DNA of 14,984 nt, taken from assembly GCA_028697935.1 (NCBI GenBank), contig JAQVEM010000015.1, positions 1 through 14,984 of the forward strand, written 5' to 3'. The notes below the pieces were generated by a model. The model was not told where the DNA came from, did not search any database, and worked only from the letters and a program-made list of their open reading frames with translations. The DNA comes from Actinomycetota bacterium. Its GTDB lineage: Bacteria > Actinomycetota > Humimicrobiia > Humimicrobiales > Humimicrobiaceae. Positions 1-6,450 of this stretch are shown in pieces (position 1 is the stretch's first letter; each line of letters opens with the position of its first letter). Position numbers and translations under genes: made by a program.

Positions 1-176
1 CATCAGAAGTTATAAATAACCCAATTTATTCGACAGGAGTTGGTTTATTAAAATACGCCTGTCAGCTGGAAAACTATGTTAACATAAGCCAGATTGGGGA
101 AAATAAAGAAAAAAATAATTTTGCGAGGAAATTCAAGGAATTTATACTAAAAATTTTAAAAAATGAAAGCAGGTGA
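1..176 (+). CDS. ftsA: FtsA, C-terminal end (partial)
   Basis: This is the last 57 codons of a gene that enters from the left edge, in frame from base 3 to TGA at 174-176. The peptide begins SEVINNPIYSTGVGLLKYA, which matches the end of the actin-fold domain of FtsA. After a short charged linker it ends in FARKFKEFILKILKNESR, a basic amphipathic helix of the kind that FtsA uses to bind the inner face of the membrane. FtsA is the actin-like tether that holds FtsZ filaments at the membrane and recruits later division proteins. The stop lies 5 nt before the preferred ftsZ start, and the ftsZ Shine-Dalgarno sits inside the last ftsA codons, which suggests coupled translation. The ATPase motifs lie outside the window, so the identification rests on the C-terminal signature plus the adjacent ftsZ. 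Confidence 0.85.
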   Translation, partial: SEVINNPIYSTGVGLLKYACQLENYVNISQIGENKEKNNFARKFKEFILKILKNESR

Positions 177-181
177 TTATT

Positions 182-1360
182 TTGAGTCTTGATTTTAATA
201 AAAGTTATTACGCAGTTATAAGAGTAATAGGTGTAGGAGGCGGAGGCAGTAATGCTGTAAACAGGATGATGGAAGACAATTTAAGCGGATGTGAGTTTAT
301 AGCGATAAATACTGACGCCCAGGCTTTGATGATGTCAGCAGCAGATAAAAAAGTATTAATTGGTGAAACTGGATTGGGTGCAGGCTCAAATCCAGAAATC
401 GGAAGAGTTGCTGCAGAGAAGTCAATAGAATCTATAAAAGAAGTTGTAAAAGATGCAGATATGATATTTTTAACATTAGGAGAAGGAGGCGGTACAGGGA
501 CTGGTGCAGCACCTATAATTGCAGATGTAGCCAGAGAAGCAGGATGTCTCACAGTTGCAGTAGTGACAAAACCATTTACCTTTGAGGGTAAAAAGAGAAT
601 ATGTCAGGCTGAGGAAGGTATTGAAAACCTTAAAGATAAGGTTGATACTCTTATAGTTATTCCTAACGACAGGCTACTGGAAGTTTCTGATGAAAATACA
701 ACTCTAATTGAAGCTTTTAAATTAGCTGATAATGTACTTAAGGCGGGTGTTAGAGGAGTTACTGATTTAATAACCCTGCCGGGTCTTATAAACCTTGACT
801 TTGCAGATGTGAAGTCAATAATGAAAAATGCAGGGAATGCAATCCTCGGGGATGGCTCAGCGTCAGGTGAAAATAGGGCTATTAAAGCAGCTCAAAATGC
901 AATTTCCAGTCCTCTAATAGAGACTTCGATAGAAGGTGCAAATGGAATTCTTTTAAATATATCTGGAGGACCTGATTTAAAGTTATTTGAAGTTAACCAG
1001 GCAGCAGAAGTTATAAAAAATGCAGCAGGTCCGAATACAAATATTATTTTTGGTGCTGTTATTGATGAGAGCATGGATGATAATGTAAAAGTTACCATTA
1101 TTGCTACAGGATTTGAGCAGCGAAAATCAACAAGAGCAAAAATGGAAGGTAGAGCTAAGGCGGAAGTTCAGGGACAAGAAGAAGATAAGAAGAGTAGAGA
1201 GGAAGAAATAGAAGAGAAACTATTTGAGTTTGAAAAGAATATACTCTCTGAGAAAAAGAAGAAAATGGAGTCTAAAAAAGTACCGGGGAGTGATTTTAGT
1301 CCTCTTGAAGAAGAGGATTATCTTGATATACCTACATTTTTGAGAAAAGATAAAGAATAA
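182..1360 (+). CDS. ftsZ: Cell division protein FtsZ
   Basis: FtsZ is the tubulin-like GTPase that forms the cytoplasmic division ring. From the TTG at 182 it is 392 residues. The N-terminal GTP-binding loop GVGGGGSNAVNRM is at about 17-29, the tubulin signature GGGTGTG at 102-108, and the T7 synergy loop NLDFAD, which completes the GTPase site of the next subunit, at 204-209. A charged Lys/Glu linker of about 60 residues leads to the C-terminal peptide DYLDIPTFLRK, the binding site for FtsA and SepF. I chose TTG 182 because AGCAGGTGA ends 5 nt upstream. The alternative GTG at 173 adds MII and overlaps the ftsA stop, with no good ribosome site. The residue before the signature is Glu (GEGGGTGTG) where Bacillota usually have Met; Glu is the form I know from actinobacterial FtsZ. 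Confidence 0.97.
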   Translation: MSLDFNKSYYAVIRVIGVGGGGSNAVNRMMEDNLSGCEFIAINTDAQALMMSAADKKVLIGETGLGAGSNPEIGRVAAEKSIESIKEVVKDADMIFLTLGEGGGTGTGAAPIIADVAREAGCLTVAVVTKPFTFEGKKRICQAEEGIENLKDKVDTLIVIPNDRLLEVSDENTTLIEAFKLADNVLKAGVRGVTDLITLPGLINLDFADVKSIMKNAGNAILGDGSASGENRAIKAAQNAISSPLIETSIEGANGILLNISGGPDLKLFEVNQAAEVIKNAAGPNTNIIFGAVIDESMDDNVKVTIIATGFEQRKSTRAKMEGRAKAEVQGQEEDKKSREEEIEEKLFEFEKNILSEKKKKMESKKVPGSDFSPLEEEDYLDIPTFLRKDKE

Positions 1361-1381
1361 GTTATTTATTATTAATATAGA

Positions 1382-2188
1382 ATGACATTAATAAAAAGAG
1401 CATTATCTGAAGATCTTGAAGTGTACTTGTCTCCCAATTTAAAAAAAGAACATGGTATAGTTTTATGTTTTACAAATAGATACGGAGGATACAGTAAAGG
1501 AAGATTCAAATCTTTAAATGTGGATTATTATACAGGTGACAAAAAAACGGATGTTAGAAAAAATAGAAAAAAAATACTAAAAAAACTTAATTTGGAAAAT
1601 TTAGAGTTCATATATTCGGCAAGGCAGGTACACGGGAACAGCATTTTGAATATAAATAAATATAATAATTGTATAAAATTAGATACTGATAATATTCCAG
1701 ATGAATGTGATTGTATTATAACAGATTTAAAAAATACTCCGATAATGGTAATGGGTGCGGATTGCAATTTAATACTTATAGCAGATATAGAGAAAAAAGC
1801 AGTCGCAGCTGTACATGCAGGACGTAGAGGAACTTTAAAAGAAATAACGGCAAAAACTATATTATATATGAGAAAAGAATTCAAAAGTAAGGCTGATAGT
1901 ATTATTGTAGCTATCGGGCCAGGTATACGAAGATGCTGCTATAAAGTTAATAGCATGATTCTTAAGGAATTCACTGATAGATTTGGCTGCGGAAATTTTT
2001 TTTCAATTAAAGATGATAATATTTTTCTGGACCTTATTGATATAAATCTTATGCAACTACATGAAGCCGGCATAAATAAAGAAAATATTTATGACTGTGG
2101 TCTATGCACATGTTGCAACCATGATTTTTACTCATACAGGAGAAGTAAAATAACAGGAAGACAGGCTGCTATAGCGGTTATTTTATAA
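1382..2188 (+). CDS. pgeF: PgeF/YlmD-type purine nucleoside phosphorylase (laccase-domain family)
   Basis: This is a 268-residue member of the YfiH/YlmD/LACC1 family (DUF152). These proteins were long called multicopper oxidases. Family members are now described as purine nucleoside phosphorylase/adenosine deaminase-type enzymes, and in E. coli PgeF edits mis-incorporated L-Ser in a peptidoglycan precursor. The family metal-site residues are visible: His84 in QVHG, Cys128 in GADC and His145 in VHAGRRG. IGPGIRRCCYKV (about 178-189) and the C-terminal SYRRSKITGRQAAIAVI are also typical. The usual Trp in HAGWRG is Arg here. It starts 21 nt after ftsZ, and no clear Shine-Dalgarno precedes the ATG, so it may be translated by readthrough of ribosomes from ftsZ. 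The order ftsZ-pgeF-yggS-sepF is conserved in many Gram-positive bacteria. The family call is firm; the exact substrate is inferred. Confidence 0.9.
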   Translation: MTLIKRALSEDLEVYLSPNLKKEHGIVLCFTNRYGGYSKGRFKSLNVDYYTGDKKTDVRKNRKKILKKLNLENLEFIYSARQVHGNSILNINKYNNCIKLDTDNIPDECDCIITDLKNTPIMVMGADCNLILIADIEKKAVAAVHAGRRGTLKEITAKTILYMRKEFKSKADSIIVAIGPGIRRCCYKVNSMILKEFTDRFGCGNFFSIKDDNIFLDLIDINLMQLHEAGINKENIYDCGLCTCCNHDFYSYRRSKITGRQAAIAVIL

Positions 2189-2218
2189 TTATAACAATTA
2201 AGAGCATGCTAAATCAGT

Positions 2219-3010
2219 TTGCTGCTTATCAGGAGAGGTTCGAGAGAGAATAAAAAAATATGTAAAAAACAGGACAGTAAAAAAGGTGGTGCTGGAATTA
2301 TAAAAGAAGAGGAATTAGTAGAAGGGAATAAAGCAGAAAGGTTAAAAAAAAATATTGACAATCTGAGGGAAGAAGTAAAAAAAACCTGTAATAAAGCTGG
2401 AAGAAATGTTTCTGATGTTAAGATTGTAGTTGCTACGAAATACGCCTCATTACAACATGTAAGGCTACTTTATAACCTTGGAATTAATAATTTTGGTGAG
2501 AACAGAGCCGATGAGCTTGTTAAAAAATATAATGCTACCGGAGGATCTCCCGTGTGGCATTTTATAGGACATCTTCAGAGCAGAAAAGCAAAAATAGTGG
2601 TTCCCCTGGTAGAATACATACATTCAATAGATAAAATAAGCACTCTGGATAAAGTAAATGAAGAAGCAGAAAAATTAAATAAAAAACAGAAAGTATTAAT
2701 AGAAGTTAATATTTCAGGAGAAGAATCAAAGTTTGGTATAGCTCCAGAAGATTTAAATAATTTCTTAAAAGAGGCATTAAATTTCAAAAATGTTGATATA
2801 GTCGGTCTAATGACCATGGCACCACTGACAGATGATTTTGAGTTAATAAGAGGAATTTTTAGGAAGCTAAGAGTTCTTAAAGAAAATTCCAATAAATATC
2901 TGGAGAATATAAATCTTACAGAGCTTTCAATGGGTATGAGTAATGATTACAGAGTAGCAATCGAAGAGGGGGCAACTATGATAAGAGTAGGTTCAGTTAT
3001 CTTTAATTAA
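2219..3010 (+). CDS. yggS: YggS/PLPBP family pyridoxal-phosphate homeostasis protein
   Basis: This is a single-domain TIM-barrel PLP-binding protein (YggS/YlmE/PROSC family), which has no known catalytic activity and buffers PLP and affects amino-acid pools. The PLP lysine is Lys74 in VVATKYAS (numbered from TTG 2219). Other signatures in order are FGENRADEL, WHFIGHLQSRKAK, VNISGEESKFGI, GLMTMAP and, near the C-terminus, LSMGMSNDYRVAIEEGATMI followed by RVG. The 263-residue length exceeds the usual 225-235. The first 35-40 residues are a Lys-rich stretch outside the family fold. No in-frame ATG or GTG occurs before the conserved region, so the start is either TTG 2219 (weak ribosome site, AAGAG 14 nt upstream) or a non-standard codon near 2290-2320. 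The 3' part is certain; the 5' end is not. Confidence 0.92.
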   Translation: MLLIRRGSRENKKICKKQDSKKGGAGIIKEEELVEGNKAERLKKNIDNLREEVKKTCNKAGRNVSDVKIVVATKYASLQHVRLLYNLGINNFGENRADELVKKYNATGGSPVWHFIGHLQSRKAKIVVPLVEYIHSIDKISTLDKVNEEAEKLNKKQKVLIEVNISGEESKFGIAPEDLNNFLKEALNFKNVDIVGLMTMAPLTDDFELIRGIFRKLRVLKENSNKYLENINLTELSMGMSNDYRVAIEEGATMIRVGSVIFN

Positions 3011-3035
3011 TTTTAAATTATATAAAGGAGGAGTA

Positions 3036-3548
3036 ATGAATGAATTTTTTAAAAAAACTCTTTCTTTTCTGGGTTTATTAGATGAAGATGAAATAAATCT
3101 GGAAAATATTGAAGAAAACGATAGTATAAAGGTAAGAAATAGAAAATCGAAGAAAGAAAGTAATACAGCACAATCAATAAGGGAAAAAGAAGATTTAAAT
3201 AGCAAACCTGTTTCAATTTTAAAGCAGCCAAGGAGGAGCCATTTTATTGGTGTGAGTAAAGATAGCACAAAATCCAGGTTGTTTATTGCAAAACCAGAGG
3301 AATTTGAGGAAATTCAGATAATTGCTGATAATTTTAAGAGCGATATTCCGGTTATAATCAATCTTCAGGAAACCAATCAGGATCTTGCAAAAAGGATAAT
3401 TGATTTTTGCAGTGGTCTCACTTATGCACTGGAAGGGAATATTAAGAAAGTAGCTGAAAAAGTTTTTTTAATTTCGCCTTATAATGTAGAAATAAGTTCA
3501 GAAGATAAAGAATTATTAAGAGAAGAGGGTCTTTATGACCAATTTTAA
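3036..3548 (+). CDS. sepF: Cell division protein SepF
   Basis: SepF is a membrane tether for FtsZ that forms rings and shapes the septum in Gram-positive bacteria and cyanobacteria. The protein has 170 residues. The N-terminal MNEFFKKTLSFLGLLDEDE is a short amphipathic membrane-binding helix followed by acidic residues, as in the B. subtilis protein. Residues about 21-78 form a polar, low-complexity linker. The SepF core (DUF552) runs from about 80 to 155, with RLFIAKPEEFEEIQIIADNF at its start and a hydrophobic strand/helix pattern ending in VFLISPYNVEIS. The start is well supported by AAAGGAGG 4 nt before the ATG. The last 14 bp overlap proC. No frameshift or truncation is seen. Confidence 0.95.
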   Translation: MNEFFKKTLSFLGLLDEDEINLENIEENDSIKVRNRKSKKESNTAQSIREKEDLNSKPVSILKQPRRSHFIGVSKDSTKSRLFIAKPEEFEEIQIIADNFKSDIPVIINLQETNQDLAKRIIDFCSGLTYALEGNIKKVAEKVFLISPYNVEISSEDKELLREEGLYDQF

Positions 3549-4395
3549 CAGCGAGGCTTTTCTGGATAAATATAAATTAGGAATAATTGGCTGTGGAAAT
3601 ATGGGTGAAGCTATACTCAGGGGTGTGCTTGACTGTAATTTCTTGAAACCAGAGGAAATAATAATATATGACAGAGATACATATCGCGAAAAATATCTAG
3701 AAAATAATTACGGAGTATGTATTGCTAAAGATATCAGTGAACTTGTAAGAAGAGGTGAATATATACTGCTGGGGGTAAAACCCCAGAATTCAAGAATTGT
3801 GCTTGAACAGGTTAAAATCAATTTTAACAACAGGGTAAATTCAATAATTAGTATTATGGCAGGAGTACCTACAGCTTATATTGAAAAAATACTGAATTCT
3901 AATGCCAGTGTAATAAGAATAATGCCCAACGTTCCGGCATTATTTAGAAAAGGGATGTCTGCTATAAGCAGGGGGAAGTTTGCAAAAGAGAGTGACCTGA
4001 TGTTTTCGGAAAAATTAATAAAAAGCGTTGGTGATTTTGTTTTGATCGATGAAAAATATCAGAATATTGCTACAGCTCTAAACGGAAGCGGACCGGCTTA
4101 TTTTTTTCTTTTTTGTAAATATTTGATCGAAGCGGGAATTAAAAATGGTCTTGACTCTGAAATATCAAAAAAACTGGTGGTAGAAACTATGATTGGTGCA
4201 GGGATAACAATTAAAAAATCCGAAGAAAGTCCTGATGACCTTATAAAAAAAGTTGCTTCCCCTGGTGGAACTACTGAAGCTGCACTTGAAGAATTTTTAA
4301 AGGGTGGTATTGATAATATAATTATAAATGCAGTTGAAAATGCAAAAAAAAGAGCATGTGAGCTGGAAAAGTCTCTTGATGAAGAAAATAAATAG
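3535..4395 (+). CDS. proC: Pyrroline-5-carboxylate reductase
   Basis: This NAD(P)H-dependent enzyme reduces 1-pyrroline-5-carboxylate to L-proline, the last step of proline synthesis, in the cytoplasm. It has 286 residues, slightly longer than the common 265-280 because of about 13 extra N-terminal residues. The Rossmann fold opens with LGIIGCGNMGEAIL (15-28). RIMPNVPALFRKG (about 128-140) belongs to the catalytic cleft. The helical dimerisation domain carries NGSGPAYFF (183-191) and the family signature VASPGGTTEAAL (240-251). The start overlaps the sepF stop by 14 bp with AAGAGGG just upstream, so the two genes are translationally coupled. proC next to sepF also occurs in cyanobacteria and other phyla. 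It seems to be a conserved hitch-hiker, with no direct division role known to me. Confidence 0.96.
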   Translation: MTNFNSEAFLDKYKLGIIGCGNMGEAILRGVLDCNFLKPEEIIIYDRDTYREKYLENNYGVCIAKDISELVRRGEYILLGVKPQNSRIVLEQVKINFNNRVNSIISIMAGVPTAYIEKILNSNASVIRIMPNVPALFRKGMSAISRGKFAKESDLMFSEKLIKSVGDFVLIDEKYQNIATALNGSGPAYFFLFCKYLIEAGIKNGLDSEISKKLVVETMIGAGITIKKSEESPDDLIKKVASPGGTTEAALEEFLKGGIDNIIINAVENAKKRACELEKSLDEENK

Positions 4396-4722
4396 ATAAA
4401 TATAAAAAGATTAATTGGATTTATTGATTTTTTACAGTGATAATTTCTTTTATAGCTTATATTACTATAATATTTAATAAAATAATTATATAATAATTAA
4501 AAATAAGTTTTGTTAGATTTGAGAACATGCATAGTAGATTTATAGATGTCAGCTGGAAGTGTTTAGTTATATTAGATAATATCCAAGAAAATTAAACTAT
4601 TTAAACAAACAGGAAAAATTTGAGTAGATATTTTTTTATATTATAATAGTTATTAATCTAATGGTAGTATTATTGTATTATATCAATAAATAGTAAGTCG
4701 TTAAAGAATATCGGAGGTAACA
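4396..4722 (+). other. Intergenic region between proC and divIVA (327 bp)
   Basis: This gap is very AT-rich and has no convincing ORF; the longest ATG-started reading near 4526 is about 22 codons with no ribosome site. The ylmG and ylmH genes that often sit between sepF and divIVA in other Gram-positives are absent here. I see no GC-rich hairpin plus T-run after proC. A candidate promoter lies at 4620-4647, and the divIVA Shine-Dalgarno GGAGGT ends at about 4717. Confidence 0.7.
4620..4647 (+). promoter_or_regulatory. Candidate vegetative promoter for divIVA-yggU
   Basis: TTGAGT (4620-4625) and TATAAT (4642-4647) are separated by 16 bp. The -10 is perfect and the -35 matches TTGACA at four of six positions. 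It would start transcription near 4654 and leave a leader of about 70 nt before the divIVA ATG. In sequence this AT-rich, chance -10 matches are common, so this is a candidate only. Confidence 0.5.
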
Positions 4723-5766
4723 ATGAGCATAAATTCAGAAATTATTCAAAAAAAAGAATTTCATGTTGTATTTAAAGGATACAAACCTGAAGAAGTTGAC
4801 AAATTTTTAGATATTCTGGCAGTGGAATTTGAGAAATTGCAGAGAACCAACCGTGAGTTACAGGAAAGTCTGGACAGAATTAAATATGAGGAAGGCAAAG
4901 AATCTGCTGAAATGAAAAAGGTCATCCAGGAAGCGATTGTCTCGGCACATAAGATTGCAGAAGATATAAAGATGAAAGCTGAAAGAGAAGCTGAAGAAAT
5001 AGTAAGAACTAAAGTAGCAGAAGAGGAGAATTCATATAAAAAACTATTAAGCAAAAAGATGCAACTTGAAAGGGAAATTGAAGAGCTGGAGAAGGAGTAT
5101 AAAAGCTTTACTGGAAAAATTGCTAAGCTTGTAGATGATTTTAAAAAAGCTACTTCGGGACTTGAGGAAGAAAAATTTATTCATGTATCATCATCAACTA
5201 TTGAAGAAGAAGTTGCTCCTGAAGAAGAGCCTGAAAGATTTGTAGCTGAGCCTGAAGCAATCGAAAAAGGTAAAGAAGAGCCGGGTGGGAAAAATAAGGA
5301 AGAGGAATTAAATTATTCTGGAGATAACAGATTATTAAATCCTGGGAATAAAAAAGAGGTAGTAGAGGAAGAAGAGCGCGAGATAGATGTTCTGCTGGAA
5401 AGCAGACCTGGTAAGCATATTGGAAATGAAGAAGAATTCCCGAAAGAAGAACTGGAAAGGGGAAAAGGTTTTGAAAAGATTAAATTTGAAGGTTTGTCTG
5501 GTAGTGAGGAATCCGGGGAAGAGTATTTGAAAAAAAGTAAATTTAGAGAGTATTTTGATGAAGAAGAATATAATATAGGACAGGAAGAAGAAGAGGAGAA
5601 GGAGCAGGATCAGGAAGAAACAGAGGAGAAGCCCAGGCGGGGAATTTATGATGATTATGAAGAGGAAGAGCCAGAGGATTATTATAAACCAAAGAGGATG
5701 AAGAAGAAAATAGATATAGCAAATCCTGATATAATTAATGACTTCTTTAAGACTGATGAAGACTAA
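4723..5766 (+). CDS. divIVA: DivIVA-family polar/septal coiled-coil protein with long acidic tail
   Basis: DivIVA binds negatively curved membrane at septa and poles and positions division or growth machinery. The N-terminal domain is clear: IIQKKEFHVVFKGYKPEEVDKF at about 7-28. Phe17 aligns with the membrane-inserting Phe17 of the B. subtilis protein, and Lys18 replaces its Arg18. Two heptad-rich coiled coils follow at about 30-60 and 65-145. Beyond about residue 150 there is a tail of roughly 190 residues with more than 50 Glu by hand count, including runs of four or five Glu. It ends with a more ordered-looking segment, ANPDIINDFFKTDED. Bacillus DivIVA has 164 residues, so this one is twice as long; actinobacterial Wag31-type proteins are also extended. 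A strong GGAGGT precedes the ATG. The last 29 bp overlap yggU. Polar growth (actinobacterial) versus Min/sporulation roles cannot be decided from the sequence. Confidence 0.93.
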   Translation: MSINSEIIQKKEFHVVFKGYKPEEVDKFLDILAVEFEKLQRTNRELQESLDRIKYEEGKESAEMKKVIQEAIVSAHKIAEDIKMKAEREAEEIVRTKVAEEENSYKKLLSKKMQLEREIEELEKEYKSFTGKIAKLVDDFKKATSGLEEEKFIHVSSSTIEEEVAPEEEPERFVAEPEAIEKGKEEPGGKNKEEELNYSGDNRLLNPGNKKEVVEEEEREIDVLLESRPGKHIGNEEEFPKEELERGKGFEKIKFEGLSGSEESGEEYLKKSKFREYFDEEEYNIGQEEEEEKEQDQEETEEKPRRGIYDDYEEEEPEDYYKPKRMKKKIDIANPDIINDFFKTDED

Positions 5767-6025
5767 AAATGTTAAATTAATCATAAGACCGGGTTCATCT
5801 GTAAGTGAGATATGTGGAATTCATGATGGCAGGGTAAAAATAAAACTTAGCTCTGCTCCAGAAAAAGGAAAAGCTAACAGGGAGTTAATAAAATTTATTT
5901 CAAAAAAGACCGGTGTTCCTGCAAAGAATATAAAAATAATAGCCGGTGAAAAATCAGCTTATAAAGAAATTAGTGTAAGCTATGATAATAACCTGGATTT
6001 AATTTCAAAACTGCTCTCGAGCTAA
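5738..6025 (+). CDS. yggU: YggU/DUF167 family protein
   Basis: This is a small conserved protein of 95 residues (89 from the alternative ATG at 5756) of the DUF167/YggU family, whose function is not established. The family pattern is clear: the strand KLIIRPGSS, then VKIKLSSAPEKGKANRELIK, and near the end the helix-strand VPAKNIKIIAGEKSAYKEI. The SAPEKGKAN segment is the most conserved part of the family. It overlaps the 3' end of divIVA by 29 bp (11 bp with the second ATG). Neither start has a strong ribosome site, which fits translational coupling to divIVA. yggU is often found near yggS, sepF or divIVA clusters. Confidence 0.92.
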   Translation: MTSLRLMKTKNVKLIIRPGSSVSEICGIHDGRVKIKLSSAPEKGKANRELIKFISKKTGVPAKNIKIIAGEKSAYKEISVSYDNNLDLISKLLSS

Positions 6026-6200
6026 CTATAAAAATTCTGACCTCAATAAAAATCTTGTTTTACTGTCAATTAAACTACCAATTTTATCAATAGTAATTTG
6101 TAATATTGAAAATACGTCTTTTGTGTAACTTATTGAACGTATATTTTATTAATAAGGTTAAAATAAAGTGTTAGCAGGTGGTTATTTGCCTGTTTATACT

Positions 6201-6218
6201 GGATTAACGGATATTAAC
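6201..6218 (+). repeat. Imperfect tandem direct repeat upstream of promoter
   Basis: GGATTAAC (6201-6208) is followed directly by GGATATTAAC (6209-6218), ending 22 bp upstream of the -35 element at 6241. Head-to-tail repeats are a site type used by BldC/excisionase-like HTH proteins, and such a protein is encoded in this operon. Chance is possible at this length. Confidence 0.3.
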
Positions 6219-6240
6219 TGCAATATAGTTTTAATAGTCA

Positions 6241-6269
6241 TTGACAATTAAATCTTATAATTCTATCAT
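6241..6269 (+). promoter_or_regulatory. Strong candidate housekeeping promoter
   Basis: The -35 TTGACA (6241-6246) is perfect. After a 17-bp spacer comes TATCAT (6264-6269), which matches TATAAT at five of six positions. It is the best promoter match in the window. It predicts a start near 6276 and an unusually long leader of about 175 nt before the ATG at 6451. Confidence 0.7.
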
Positions 6270-6391
6270 TTTTACAGGTAACCAGGATTAAATACGTTTC
6301 TACTATTTTTTTATTAATATTTAAATAAATTTTACTTCAAAAAAGCATCTGGAATAAATGTCAGGTGTGGCTATAAGACAGTAGCGAAGGA

Positions 6392-6422
6392 CAGAATAAC
6401 AGGCATATAACCTGTTATTCTG
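6392..6422 (+). repeat. Perfect 12-bp inverted repeat / hairpin in the leader
   Basis: CAGAATAACAGG (6392-6403) and CCTGTTATTCTG (6411-6422) are perfectly complementary around a 7-nt loop, CATATAA. The hairpin ends 28 nt before the ATG of the CpaE-like gene and is not followed by a T-run, so it does not look like a terminator. It could be an RNA control element, an mRNA-stabilising stem or a dimeric protein's operator. Confidence 0.75.
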
Positions 6423-6450
6423 GTTGTTATTAAGTAAAGGGTGAAGGTAA

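Larger units (their letters stand above)
6026..6450 (+). other. Regulatory intergenic region (425 bp) before the CpaE-like operon
   Basis: No ORF with a ribosome site is visible on either strand in this stretch. It holds, in order, a short direct repeat (6201-6218), a near-consensus promoter (6241-6269), a leader of about 175 nt and a perfect 12-bp inverted repeat (6392-6422) close to the next gene. I see no terminator for divIVA-yggU. The leader does not match any riboswitch consensus that I can recognise by eye. Confidence 0.75.

Noticed and set aside
5335..5784. 149-residue open frame antisense to the divIVA tail
   Set aside because: It is the complement of Glu-rich GAA/GAG codons, giving Leu/Phe/Ile runs. 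It has no family similarity that I recognise and no ribosome site, and the + strand gene is certain.
6276..6450. Known riboswitch in the leader (c-di-GMP, cobalamin and similar)
   Set aside because: I looked for the conserved cores of common classes and did not find them; only the simple hairpin is clear.
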